This document shows positions 1 to 8,972 of a stretch of DNA of 64,000 bases, one piece after another. Position 1 is the stretch's first letter. Every line of letters starts with the position of its first letter. This DNA comes from Pseudomonadota bacterium (lineage in GTDB: Bacteria; Desulfobacterota; Binatia; UBA9968), in NCBI GenBank assembly GCA_021324155.1, contig JAJPJQ010000036.1:62001-126000 (forward strand). Direction: 5' to 3'. The notes beneath the pieces were generated by a model, which worked only from the letters and a program-made list of their open reading frames with translations, ran no database searches and was not told the DNA's origin. The position numbers and the translations under genes were made by a program.

Positions 1-1
1 T

Positions 2-1717
2 CAGCGCGCCGGCGACGGCATCCCGTATTCTGTCAGCCGCCTGGTCGACGGGAATCTCTTCGACCGAACCGTCCCGGCGGCGTCGCACCTCGACGCAGCC
101 CTTGTCGAGCCCCTTGGCGCCGATCGTGATGCGCAGCGGAACGCCGATCAGATCGGCGTCCTTGAATTTGACGCCCGGCCGCTCGTCGCGGTCGTCGAGC
201 AGCACATCGACCTTGCGCGCGCGCAGCTCTTCGTACAGGCGATCGGCGGCGGCGCGGATTCTTTCGTCGAGATAGTTGATGGGCAATAGTATCACCTCGA
301 AGGGCGCGATCGCGAACGGCCAGATGATGCCGTTCGCGTCGTGATTCTGCTCGATCGCCGCGGCGAGGAGCCGCGAGACGCCGATGCCGTAGCAACCCAT
401 TTCGATCGGCTGCTCGCGCCCTTCCGGATCGAGATAAGTAGCGCCCATCTTGGCGCTGTATTTGGTTCCGAGATAGAACACCTGCCCGACTTCGATGCCG
501 CGATGAATCTCCAGCTTGCCTGCTTCGCAGCGCGGGCAGGCGTCGCCGGCAACCGCCGCGCGCAGATCGGCGAATGCCGCGGGCGTGAAGTCGCGCTCCT
601 GATCGACGTCGACGAAGTGCGCGTCCGTCTCGTTCGCGCCCGTGACGGCGCCGCGCACGCCCTGGATCGCATGATCGGCGATCGTGCGCAGCTTGAGCCC
701 GATCGGCCCCAAAAAGCCGGTCGGCACCCGAGTCGCTTTTTCCACTTCGGCCTCGCTCGCGAGCGCGACCTCGTCGGCATGGAGCGCGTCTTTCATCTTG
801 ACTTCATTGATCTCATGATCGCCCCGGACCAAAACCGCCACGAGCTCGCCGTCGGCCTTGTAGACCATCGTCTTGATGAAGCGCTCCGGCGGCAGCGACA
901 AAAACTCCGCGACTTCCGCTACGGTCTTTTTCCCAGGCGTCGCGACTTTTTTGTGTGCGGCGGTCGTTTCCTTGACGTCGCGGCCGGAGTGCGGCCGCAC
1001 TTTGACCTCGGCCTTTTGGATGTTCGCCGCGTAATCGCAATGATCGCAGCTCGCGATCGCGTCCTCGCCGGATTCCGCCAGGACCTGGAACTCATGTGAC
1101 AGGCTGCCGCCGATCGCGCCTGTATCGGCCTCGACCGGACGGAACTTAAGCCCCATGCGCGTGAAGATGCGCCGGTAGGTGTCGAACATATTGTGGTATT
1201 CGCGCCGGCAGTCCTCCACGGTCGTGTGAAAACTGTAGGCGTCTTTCATGATGAACTCGCGCCCGCGCATAAGCCCGAAGCGCGGACGCACCTCGTCGCG
1301 AAATTTGGTCTGGATCTGGTACAGGTTGAAGGGCAGCTCGCGGTAGGAGCGCACGGCGCGGCGGACGAGATCGGTGATGACCTCTTCGTGCGTCGGTCCG
1401 AGACAGAAGTCACGCTCGTGGCGGTCCTTGAACCGCAGCAGCTCCTTGCCGTAGACGTCCCAGCGGCCGCTCTCCTGCCACAGCTCGGCGGGCGAGGCGA
1501 TCGGCAACAGCAGCTCCTGCGCGCCGGCGCGGTCCATCTCCTCGCGCACGATGGTCTCGATTTTTTTCAGCGATCTCAGCGCGAGCGGGAGGTAGTCGTA
1601 AATGCCGCGGGTCAGCTGGCGGATCATGCCGGCGCGGACGAGGAGCTTGTGGCTCACGACCTCGGCGTCGGCGGGGTCCTCCTTGAGCGTAGGGATAAGG
1701 GTTCGGCTCCAGCGCAC
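2..1717 (-). CDS. proS: Prolyl-tRNA synthetase, 3' end cut by window edge
   Basis: Charges tRNA-Pro with proline in the cytosol. Class II signatures are visible: motif 2 around RGREFIMKDAYSFH, motif 3 GCYGIGVSRLL, and an editing insertion domain between them, the bacterial ProS layout. The C-terminal anticodon-binding domain has DVLLDDRDERPGVKFKDADL. About 572 codons are visible and the frame is still open at the left edge, so only the last residues or the stop are missing. I chose the GTG at 1715-1717 because the protein then begins RWSRTLIPT, a typical ProS N-terminus. No in-frame ATG lies upstream and the ribosome site is weak. The start is 22 bp downstream of the ispG stop, so the two genes are probably cotranscribed. 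Certain as to family; start moderately sure. Confidence 0.95.
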   Translation of the reverse strand, partial: MRWSRTLIPTLKEDPADAEVVSHKLLVRAGMIRQLTRGIYDYLPLALRSLKKIETIVREEMDRAGAQELLLPIASPAELWQESGRWDVYGKELLRFKDRHERDFCLGPTHEEVITDLVRRAVRSYRELPFNLYQIQTKFRDEVRPRFGLMRGREFIMKDAYSFHTTVEDCRREYHNMFDTYRRIFTRMGLKFRPVEADTGAIGGSLSHEFQVLAESGEDAIASCDHCDYAANIQKAEVKVRPHSGRDVKETTAAHKKVATPGKKTVAEVAEFLSLPPERFIKTMVYKADGELVAVLVRGDHEINEVKMKDALHADEVALASEAEVEKATRVPTGFLGPIGLKLRTIADHAIQGVRGAVTGANETDAHFVDVDQERDFTPAAFADLRAAVAGDACPRCEAGKLEIHRGIEVGQVFYLGTKYSAKMGATYLDPEGREQPIEMGCYGIGVSRLLAAAIEQNHDANGIIWPFAIAPFEVILLPINYLDERIRAAADRLYEELRARKVDVLLDDRDERPGVKFKDADLIGVPLRITIGAKGLDKGCVEVRRRRDGSVEEIPVDQAADRIRDAVAGAL

Positions 1718-1739
1718 GGTGAGTTTCAGGCGGACGGGA

Positions 1740-2834
1740 TCAATCGGGAGAAGCCGCCGTCGTCGCCTCCTTCTCAGCCACGAGCTTCTCGACCTCTTCC
1801 ATCAGCGCATCGACGATCTGAACCTCGGGAACTTTGCGGATGACTTCACCCTTTTTGAAGATGAGGCCGATGCCCTTGCCGCCGGCGACTCCCAGCTCGG
1901 CGGCGCGCGCCTCGCCGGGGCCGTTCACTTCGCAACCCATGACTGCGATGTGAATGTCTTTGTTCGCGTAAGGCGCCATGCGCTCTTCGACTTTCTTCGC
2001 GAGCGCGATGAGATCGACGTCGGCGCGTCCGCACGAAGGGCACGCGACGAAGGTCATGCCGTGCTTGCGCAGCCCGAGCGCTTTCAGAATCTCCAGCCCG
2101 ACGCGCACCTCCTCGACCGGATCGGCAGACAGCGAGACGCGGATAGTGTCTCCGATGCCCTCGGCGAGCAGCGTGCCGATGCCGACGGCGGATTTGATCG
2201 TGCCGATTCCCGGCGTCCCCGCCTCGGTGACTCCCAGATGAAGCGGGTAATCGACCTTTCCGGCGAGCATGCGGTATGCCTCGATCATCATGAGAGGATC
2301 GGAGGCCTTGAGCGAAATTTTAATTTCCGGATAGTTCAGATCTTCGAGAATGTGGATGTGGCGCAGCGCGCTTTCGACCATGCCTTCGGCGGTCGGACCG
2401 TTATATTTCTTCAACAGGTCTTTTTCGAGGGAGCCGGCGTTGACGCCGATGCGGATCGGGATTTTGCGCTCGGCGGCGAGCTTCACGACTTCTTCGACGC
2501 ACCAGCGCTCGCCTATGTTGCCCGGATTGAGACGGAGGCCGTCGACGCCTTGCTGAAGTGCGATGAGCGCGAGCTTGTAGTTGAAATGTATGTCGGCGAC
2601 GAGCGGAATGCGGATGCGGCTTTTGATCTCGCCGAGCTTCTCGGCCGCTTCGCGCACCGGGACGGCGACGCGCACGATGTCGCAGCCGGCCGCCTCGAGC
2701 GCCCAGATCTGGTCGCGCGTGGCGCGCACGTCGCGCGTGTCGGTCTTGGTCATGGACTGGACGGTGATCGGGGCGTCGCCGCCGACCACGACCTTGCCGA
2801 CCCGGACGGGCCGTGTTTTGCGCCGCTGTATCAT
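1740..2834 (-). CDS. ispG: 4-hydroxy-3-methylbut-2-enyl-diphosphate synthase
   Basis: IspG (GcpE) reductively converts MEcPP to HMBPP, the penultimate step of the MEP isoprenoid pathway, using a [4Fe-4S] cluster. The 364-residue protein is the short bacterial form. It has the TIM-barrel N-terminal half (QSMTKTDTRDV near residues 26-35, RLNPGNIG near 101-108) and three cluster cysteines, C265 and C268 in CPSCGR and C301 in GCEVNGPGE. The ATG start gives the usual family N-terminus. A good promoter ends only a few bases before this ATG and no Shine-Dalgarno is visible, so the mRNA may be leaderless. proS follows 22 bp downstream. Confidence 0.97.
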   Translation of the reverse strand: MIQRRKTRPVRVGKVVVGGDAPITVQSMTKTDTRDVRATRDQIWALEAAGCDIVRVAVPVREAAEKLGEIKSRIRIPLVADIHFNYKLALIALQQGVDGLRLNPGNIGERWCVEEVVKLAAERKIPIRIGVNAGSLEKDLLKKYNGPTAEGMVESALRHIHILEDLNYPEIKISLKASDPLMMIEAYRMLAGKVDYPLHLGVTEAGTPGIGTIKSAVGIGTLLAEGIGDTIRVSLSADPVEEVRVGLEILKALGLRKHGMTFVACPSCGRADVDLIALAKKVEERMAPYANKDIHIAVMGCEVNGPGEARAAELGVAGGKGIGLIFKKGEVIRKVPEVQIVDALMEEVEKLVAEKEATTAASPD

Positions 2835-2842
2835 GAATTTAC

Positions 2843-2871
2843 ACTATAATGGAGCGCCGAAATGCGTGCAA
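2843..2871 (-). promoter_or_regulatory. Predicted sigma-70-type promoter of ispG-proS
   Basis: Read on the minus strand: -35 TTGCAC (2866-2871), a 17-bp spacer, -10 TATAGT (2843-2848). A start about 7 bp downstream of the -10 falls near 2836, two bases before the ispG ATG. This is a pattern match only. Confidence 0.6.
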
Positions 2872-2887
2872 CGCCGCGGCTCACGCC

Positions 2888-3901
2888 TCAGGCGTTCGGT
2901 TCTTCCACACCCTGCGCCGGCTCGGCGTTTTTTCGCGGCCGGCTGTCGGCGCGCTTGAAACCTAGCCAGTTCCACTGCTCGGGATGGCGGCGGATGATCC
3001 GCTCCAGATGGCGCGTGAAAACGGCCGTATTGGCCGCGACGTCGGCTTCCATGTCCCCGGTCTCGATCAGCTCGATCTCAGGATCGACATGCAGCGTGAG
3101 CCGGTCGGCGGCGTCGCGCGTCATATACATCGGCACGACAGCGGCGCCGGTGCGAAGAGCGAGCGTCGCCGGCCCGCGCGGCGCGGGAGAATCGAGACCG
3201 AAAAATTCCACCGGCACGCCGCCGGACTTGAACTCATCCGCAATCACAAGGACGACGTGGTTGGCCCTTAGCGCCTTGAGCACGCCGCGTGCGGCGTCGC
3301 GGCGAGGCTTGGCCGAGACCGTCGCGACACCGGCGTCGGCCCGATACCGGTCCATCATATCGGCGAAGCGGCGATCGCGCGGCTGTTTGACGATTGCGGT
3401 GAAGGCATATCCGCTCGCTGCGAGCCGCGGGCCGATGGTCGTAAAGTTGCCTAGGTGCGCGCTCAGCGCGATAACGCCTTTACCTTTGGCGAGAGCGCGC
3501 TTCAAATGCTCCTCGCCGTCGATGGCGACGAGCGAGACGAGCCGCGGACGCGGCAGGTGCATGAAAAAAACCGTCTCGACCAGGCATTGCGCGAAGTTAC
3601 GCCACGCCCGCCTGAGCACGTTCATGCGCTCCGAGCGCGTGGGAAACTCGCTTCCCATGGCGAGCTCGAGGTTGCGCTCCATCCGGCTTCGATAGCGCCA
3701 TAACATTCCGAATGTCGCCCGGCTCGTCGCGCCCGTCAGCATCGAGAGCGCGCGGGCGGGCAGCCGAGGCAGCACATTGACGAATCCCCGCAGGCAATAC
3801 TCGCCAACGCGGTATCTAAACCCATCGAACGCGACCGTAACCGGTCCGCGCTTCGGAGGCTTCTTCAGCCTTCTAAGCTTCTTTTCTCTCGGCGAGGGCA
3901 T
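2888..3901 (-). CDS. LpxL/HtrB-family lysophospholipid or lipid A acyltransferase
   Basis: Belongs to the LpxL/HtrB acyltransferase family, which transfers acyl chains onto lipid A precursors or related lipids at the inner membrane. The 337-residue size fits, as do GKGVIALSAHLGNF (catalytic His near residue 149) and the later VPVEFFGLDSPAPRGPATLALRTGA segment and HPEQWNW. The family motif is H-x4-[D/E]; here the fifth residue after His is Thr (HLGNFT), so the acidic partner is missing or displaced. I chose the ATG at 3901: a longer frame begins inside the upstream terminator, and a good promoter lies between. The gene is alone between two intergenic gaps. Family fairly sure, substrate unknown. 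Confidence 0.82.
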   Translation of the reverse strand: MPSPREKKLRRLKKPPKRGPVTVAFDGFRYRVGEYCLRGFVNVLPRLPARALSMLTGATSRATFGMLWRYRSRMERNLELAMGSEFPTRSERMNVLRRAWRNFAQCLVETVFFMHLPRPRLVSLVAIDGEEHLKRALAKGKGVIALSAHLGNFTTIGPRLAASGYAFTAIVKQPRDRRFADMMDRYRADAGVATVSAKPRRDAARGVLKALRANHVVLVIADEFKSGGVPVEFFGLDSPAPRGPATLALRTGAAVVPMYMTRDAADRLTLHVDPEIELIETGDMEADVAANTAVFTRHLERIIRRHPEQWNWLGFKRADSRPRKNAEPAQGVEEPNA

Positions 3902-3917
3902 TGCTGGAGGGAAGTTT

Positions 3918-3947
3918 TTTATACACTTATTTCCGCCCGAGCGGCAA
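3918..3947 (-). promoter_or_regulatory. Predicted promoter of the LpxL-like gene
   Basis: Minus strand -35 TTGCCG (3942-3947), 18-bp spacer, -10 TATAAA (3918-3923). The leader would be about 10 nt with no clear Shine-Dalgarno before the ATG at 3901. Confidence 0.5.
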
Positions 3948-3957
3948 GGAAAGAAAC

Positions 3958-3995
3958 AAAAAAGGCGGCGGGCCACTCGGCCCGGCCGCCTTTTT
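3958..3995 (-). terminator. Rho-independent terminator after the 150-residue unknown gene
   Basis: GC-rich inverted repeat: arms 3964-3974 and 3979-3990 around a short ACTC loop with one bulge. It is flanked by A-runs on the left and T-runs on the right, so it would work in both directions. It lies 17 bp past the stop of the gene at 4012-4464 and upstream of the acyltransferase promoter. Confidence 0.8.
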
Positions 3996-4011
3996 CGCGC
4001 GCGTGGTAAGC

Positions 4012-4464
4012 TCAGTCGGCCGCGGCTTTCAGCAGGCGCTCTTCCGCATTGCGGCGCTTGCGGCTTTCATTTCCCGCTTTACGCCGGTCGATGTCGTAGA
4101 CTTTCGCCGTCGAGTCCTTTTCCAGGGCGGCCCGCTTCCAGCGGACGAGACCTTCACGCATATATTCCGGATTGATGCCGAAGGACTCGCAGATGTTGTC
4201 GAACGAGAACAGCCATGCGTGATCTTCCTGCATCATCCAGGCCTCGGCGTCGCGGAAAAGCTCCATGCCCCGCTCATCCTTCGCCTGCACGTACTTTTGA
4301 TAGCACGCGACGGCGTCTTCGAGCACGGCAAGCATCAGCCGCGTCTCCGGTTCCATGTAGGACTTCCGGCGATATGTCTCCAAATATTGTTCGGGAAGCA
4401 GCGTATCGGGCTGAAACAGCGACGCGACACGATCCTCCACATTGAATCCATTTTGATTTGCCAT
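4012..4464 (-). CDS. Conserved hypothetical protein, 150 residues
   Basis: I do not recognise a named function. The protein is soluble, largely helical and charged. The segment FSFDNICESFGINPEYMREGLVRW (about residues 87-110) reads like a small helix-turn-helix or helical-bundle motif, and the C-terminus is a basic KR/E-rich tail. I recall similar short proteins in other GC-rich environmental genomes, without a known role. The start is supported by a good Shine-Dalgarno (GAGGTGA about 5 nt before ATG). The leader carries a long imperfect inverted repeat that overlaps this ribosome site, and a strong terminator follows, so the gene seems to be its own transcription unit, possibly with post-transcriptional control. 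Confidence 0.8.
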   Translation of the reverse strand: MANQNGFNVEDRVASLFQPDTLLPEQYLETYRRKSYMEPETRLMLAVLEDAVACYQKYVQAKDERGMELFRDAEAWMMQEDHAWLFSFDNICESFGINPEYMREGLVRWKRAALEKDSTAKVYDIDRRKAGNESRKRRNAEERLLKAAAD

Positions 4465-4470
4465 AATTCA

Positions 4471-4549
4471 CCTCTCTATCGGGTGAGGCATGCGTGCTGT
4501 ATTGACGTTCGCGCGAAAGCGAATATTCATGCCGCACCCGATGGAGAGA
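4471..4549 (-). repeat. Inverted repeat in the leader of the 150-residue unknown gene
   Basis: Arm 4478-4492 (ATCGGGTGAGGCATG) pairs with 4528-4542 (CATGCCGCACCCGAT) with one mismatch. Allowing a second mismatch, pairing extends outward through CTCTC/GAGAG. A small inner hairpin TTCGC/GCGAA sits in the loop. On the minus strand the promoter-distal arm runs into the GAGAGGTGA ribosome site of the gene starting at 4464. Confidence 0.65.
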
Positions 4550-4652
4550 ATCAATTTAACCACGATTTTTTCCTCGGCCAGTCCCCCTGATGGAGGTCCG
4601 AAAGCAGGAATACGGGCTGGGATAAGCCCGGGTGAAAGACGAGAGGTTGGGA

Positions 4653-5849
4653 TTATCCCGCCACAGTCTTGGCGGAATCCTGTTTTCCGAGTTTTCCTAA
4701 GGAAGAAAGGCCGCTTAGCCTTTCGACGATCGAGGGCACGATTCGGTTGACAAAATCGACTTCTTCGGCGGTCGTATAGCGGCTCAGGCTGAACCTGACG
4801 GCCCCTTGGAGCCAGTCGGGCGGCACGCCCATCGCTCGGAGCACATGGGAGGGCTCGGAGGAGCCGGCCGTGCATGCCGAGCCGGTCGACGCGCAGATGC
4901 CTTCCTGATCGAGCAGAACCAAGATCGCCTCGCCCTCGAGGAACTTGAAACTCATGTTGAGGGTATTCCCGAGCCGCTTATCGCGGGCTCCGTTCACCCT
5001 ACTCCCGGCGCAGGACTCAAGGAGGGACTTCTCCAACCGATCTCTCAGCGCGTGCACGCGCGGCTCATCCTTGACCATCGTCTGCAAGGCCATCTCCGCC
5101 GCCTTGCCCATACCGATGATCCCGGCGACGTTCTCCGTCCCGGCGCGCCGGCCGCGCTCCTGGTGGCCGCCGACCAGAAACGGGTGGAACGTAACGCCGC
5201 GCTTGACGTACAAAGCTCCGACCCCTTTGGGGCCGTGGAACTTATGCGCCGAAATCGTCAGCACGTCGACGGGAAGCTTTTTTAATCCCAGGGCGGCTTT
5301 TCCCGCCGCCTGAACGGCGTCGACGTGAAAAGGGATGCCCTTTGCCTTGACGATCTCGGCGATGTCGGCGACCGGGAAGACCACGCCGGTCTCGTTGTTC
5401 GCCCACATGATCGTGACCAGCGCCGTATCGTCGCCGAGCGCTGCTTTTAACTCGTCCACATCGAGCATGCCGTCGCCGTCGACGCCGAGCCAGGTCACGC
5501 GATAGCCTTTTTTCTCCAAGTGCTGACAGAGACCCATGACCGCCGGATGCTCGACCTTCGTCGTGACGATGTGGCGCTTTTCCGGGCGCGCCGCCAATAC
5601 CGAGCGGATCGCGGCGTTGTCACCCTCGGTGCCGCAGCTCGTAAAAACGATCTCGACGGGGTCGGCGGCGCCGAGCAGCGATGCGACCTGGGCGCGCGCT
5701 TCCTGAAGCTTGCGGCCGACGTCGCTGCCGAAGCGGTGGATGCTCGACGGATTACCGTAGAATTCCGTCAGATACGGCTCCATTGCCGCGAAGACCTCGG
5801 GCGCGACGCGTGTGGTTGCGTTATTATCGAAGTAAACGACGGGATCCAT
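4653..5849 (-). CDS. Cysteine desulfurase, NifS/IscS type (second copy)
   Basis: PLP enzyme that takes sulfur from cysteine and passes it as persulfide to Fe-S scaffolds. At 398 residues it has N-terminal VYFDNNATT, the PLP lysine in TISAHKFHGPKG, and the mobile-loop catalytic cysteine in [21 protein letters not shown]. The ATG lies 4 bp beyond the sufB stop, so it is the last gene of a four-gene minus-strand cluster that also starts with a cysteine desulfurase (7662-8870). The two paralogues differ in the active loop (TAGSSEPSH here, TTASLEPSH there). Having two within one cluster is unusual; one may serve SufB and the other the IscA-type carrier. Function sure; division of labour is inference. 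Confidence 0.93.
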   Translation of the reverse strand: MDPVVYFDNNATTRVAPEVFAAMEPYLTEFYGNPSSIHRFGSDVGRKLQEARAQVASLLGAADPVEIVFTSCGTEGDNAAIRSVLAARPEKRHIVTTKVEHPAVMGLCQHLEKKGYRVTWLGVDGDGMLDVDELKAALGDDTALVTIMWANNETGVVFPVADIAEIVKAKGIPFHVDAVQAAGKAALGLKKLPVDVLTISAHKFHGPKGVGALYVKRGVTFHPFLVGGHQERGRRAGTENVAGIIGMGKAAEMALQTMVKDEPRVHALRDRLEKSLLESCAGSRVNGARDKRLGNTLNMSFKFLEGEAILVLLDQEGICASTGSACTAGSSEPSHVLRAMGVPPDWLQGAVRFSLSRYTTAEEVDFVNRIVPSIVERLSGLSSLGKLGKQDSAKTVAG

Positions 5850-5853
5850 GGCG

Positions 5854-7311
<1,458 letters not shown>

Positions 7312-7320
7312 TCCTCTCCC

Positions 7321-7650
7321 CTATACCGAAAACGAAGTGCCGCAGCCGCACGCCCGCTTTACGTTCGGGTTCTGGAACACGAACCCCGATTGCATCAGCT
7401 CTTCCTTGTAGTCGAGCTCGGTGCCGTTCAAATAAAGCAGGCTCTTCATGTCGACGAGAATTTTCGCGCCGTCCTTCTCGAAGACCTTGTCGCCGGGCCG
7501 GGAACTGTCGAGATCCATCTTGTATTGCAATCCCGAGCAGCCGCCGCCGACTACCTTGAGCCGCAGCCCTTCTTTTTGTTTTTGATCGTCCGCCGCCAGA
7601 AGCTGCTTGATCTTGGCGGCGGCGTTTTCCGTTATGCTGACCCCGACCAT
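7321..7650 (-). CDS. IscA/ErpA-type Fe-S carrier (HesB family)
   Basis: A-type carrier that delivers Fe-S clusters to apo-proteins. The 109-residue protein has the three family cysteines: C38 in GGGCSGLQY, and C101 and C103 in the ACGCGTSFSV tail. I chose the ATG at 7648-7650 because it gives the usual MVGVSITE start, with GGAGG five bases upstream; a longer open frame reads back into iscS and is not needed. It lies between iscS (11 bp upstream) and sufB (9 bp downstream) and is surely cotranscribed. Whether it is IscA, ErpA or SufA cannot be told from sequence alone. Confidence 0.94.
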   Translation of the reverse strand: MVGVSITENAAAKIKQLLAADDQKQKEGLRLKVVGGGCSGLQYKMDLDSSRPGDKVFEKDGAKILVDMKSLLYLNGTELDYKEELMQSGFVFQNPNVKRACGCGTSFSV

Positions 7651-7661
7651 AATGCCTCCAA

Positions 7662-8870
7662 TTACGAGACCGTCTCGGCGCTCGCCCTGCCGGCGCGCTG
7701 CGCGGCGGCGTAGAGCGGCGAGAGTTTCCGCAGACGCGTTACTTCTTCGGCCACGCGCCCGACCGTATAGTCGATCTCCTCCTCGGTATTGAAGCGTCCG
7801 AGGCCGAAACGTATCGACGCGTGGATCAGGTTTTCGTCTAGACCGAGCGCGCGTAGCACGTGCGAAGGCTCCAGGCTCGCCGTCGTGCATGCCGATCCGG
7901 TCGAAAGCGCGATGTCTTTCAGCGCCATCATGAGCGATTCGCCTTCGATGTATGCGAAGCTCAGATTCATGTTGCCCGGCAGACGCTCGCCGCCGCCATT
8001 CACGCAAACCTCGTCGAGGCGCCCGAGAAGCCCGTCTTTAAGCCTCTCTCTCAATTTAATCATTTGTTGCGCCTCTGGCATCATTTCCTCGCGCGCGATC
8101 TCGCACGCCTTGCCGAAGCCGACGATCCCGGGAACGTTCAGCGTACCGGATCGCAGCCCGCGCTCGTGACCGCCGCCGTCGATGATCGGTTTCAAGTTGA
8201 CCTTTGGCGCCTTCGAGCGGACGTAAAGCGCCCCGATGCCTTTGGGTCCGTACATCTTGTGCGCCGATATCGACAGCAGATCGATGCCCGCCTCCTCCAC
8301 GTCGAGTGGAATCTTGCCGACCGCCTGCGCCGCGTCGGAATGAAAAACGATATTCCGCTTCCTTGCCATGCGGCCGATCTCTTTCAGCGGATGCAGGGTG
8401 CCGATCTCGTTGTTCGCCGCCATCAGCGAGATAAGGATTGTCTTGTCCGTCAGGGCGGTCTCCAGCCGTTCGAGACTCAGGTGCCCGGCGCGATCAACCG
8501 GCAAATAGGTTACTTTGAAACCGTGCCGCTCCAGGGACTTACAGCTGTCGAGCACGGCATGATGCTCGGTTACGCAGGTCACGATATGATCGCCCCGATC
8601 TTTGTAAGCCTCTGCCGCGCCTTTGATGGCCAGGTTATTCGACTCAGTAGCACCGCTCGTGAAAACGATCTCGCGCGCCGACGCATGGATCAGGCGGGCG
8701 ATCTCCGCGCGCGCCTGATCGACCGCCGCTTCCGCCTCCCAGCCGAAGGCGTGGTTCCGGCTCGCCGCGTTGCCGAATTTCTCATTAAAATACGGCAGCA
8801 TGGCGTCCAAGACCCGCGGATCGACCGGGGTCGTGGAATGATTATCCAAGTAAATCGGAAGCTTAAGCAT
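7662..8870 (-). CDS. iscS: Cysteine desulfurase IscS
   Basis: PLP-dependent cysteine desulfurase of 402 residues, the usual IscS length, with N-terminal [14 protein letters not shown], His in [12 protein letters not shown] lysine in [12 protein letters not shown], and catalytic loop [21 protein letters not shown]. It is the first gene of the iscS-iscA-sufB-nifS cluster. No iscU or iscR is adjacent. The promoter is strong (TTGATT/TATAGT, 17-bp spacer), and a perfect 15-bp inverted repeat covers the expected transcription start just before the ATG, so a local repressor site is likely. No strong Shine-Dalgarno is visible, only AAGG inside that repeat. Confidence 0.95.
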   Translation of the reverse strand: MLKLPIYLDNHSTTPVDPRVLDAMLPYFNEKFGNAASRNHAFGWEAEAAVDQARAEIARLIHASAREIVFTSGATESNNLAIKGAAEAYKDRGDHIVTCVTEHHAVLDSCKSLERHGFKVTYLPVDRAGHLSLERLETALTDKTILISLMAANNEIGTLHPLKEIGRMARKRNIVFHSDAAQAVGKIPLDVEEAGIDLLSISAHKMYGPKGIGALYVRSKAPKVNLKPIIDGGGHERGLRSGTLNVPGIVGFGKACEIAREEMMPEAQQMIKLRERLKDGLLGRLDEVCVNGGGERLPGNMNLSFAYIEGESLMMALKDIALSTGSACTTASLEPSHVLRALGLDENLIHASIRFGLGRFNTEEEIDYTVGRVAEEVTRLRKLSPLYAAAQRAGRASAETVS

Positions 8871-8873
8871 TGT

Positions 8874-8888
8874 AGACCTTGTAGGTCT
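8874..8888. promoter_or_regulatory. Perfect palindrome at the iscS transcription start
   Basis: AGACCT-TGT-AGGTCT, six-base arms with a three-base centre, 4-18 bp upstream of the iscS ATG and overlapping the expected start of transcription. It looks like an operator or an early hairpin. It does not clearly match the known IscR type 1 or type 2 consensus as I recall them. Confidence 0.55.
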
Positions 8889-8894
8889 TAATTA

Positions 8895-8923
8895 ACTATA
8901 TCCAAGGACCTTTTTTTAATCAA
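8895..8923 (-). promoter_or_regulatory. Predicted promoter of the iscS-iscA-sufB-nifS cluster
   Basis: Minus strand -35 TTGATT (8918-8923), 17-bp spacer rich in A at its upstream side, -10 TATAGT (8895-8900). It is the AT-rich island between uvrA and iscS. Confidence 0.7.
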
Positions 8924-8972
8924 GTACGCCTAACTTAACGACGGCAAAGGAATTTCCAGGGTTGAATCGACA

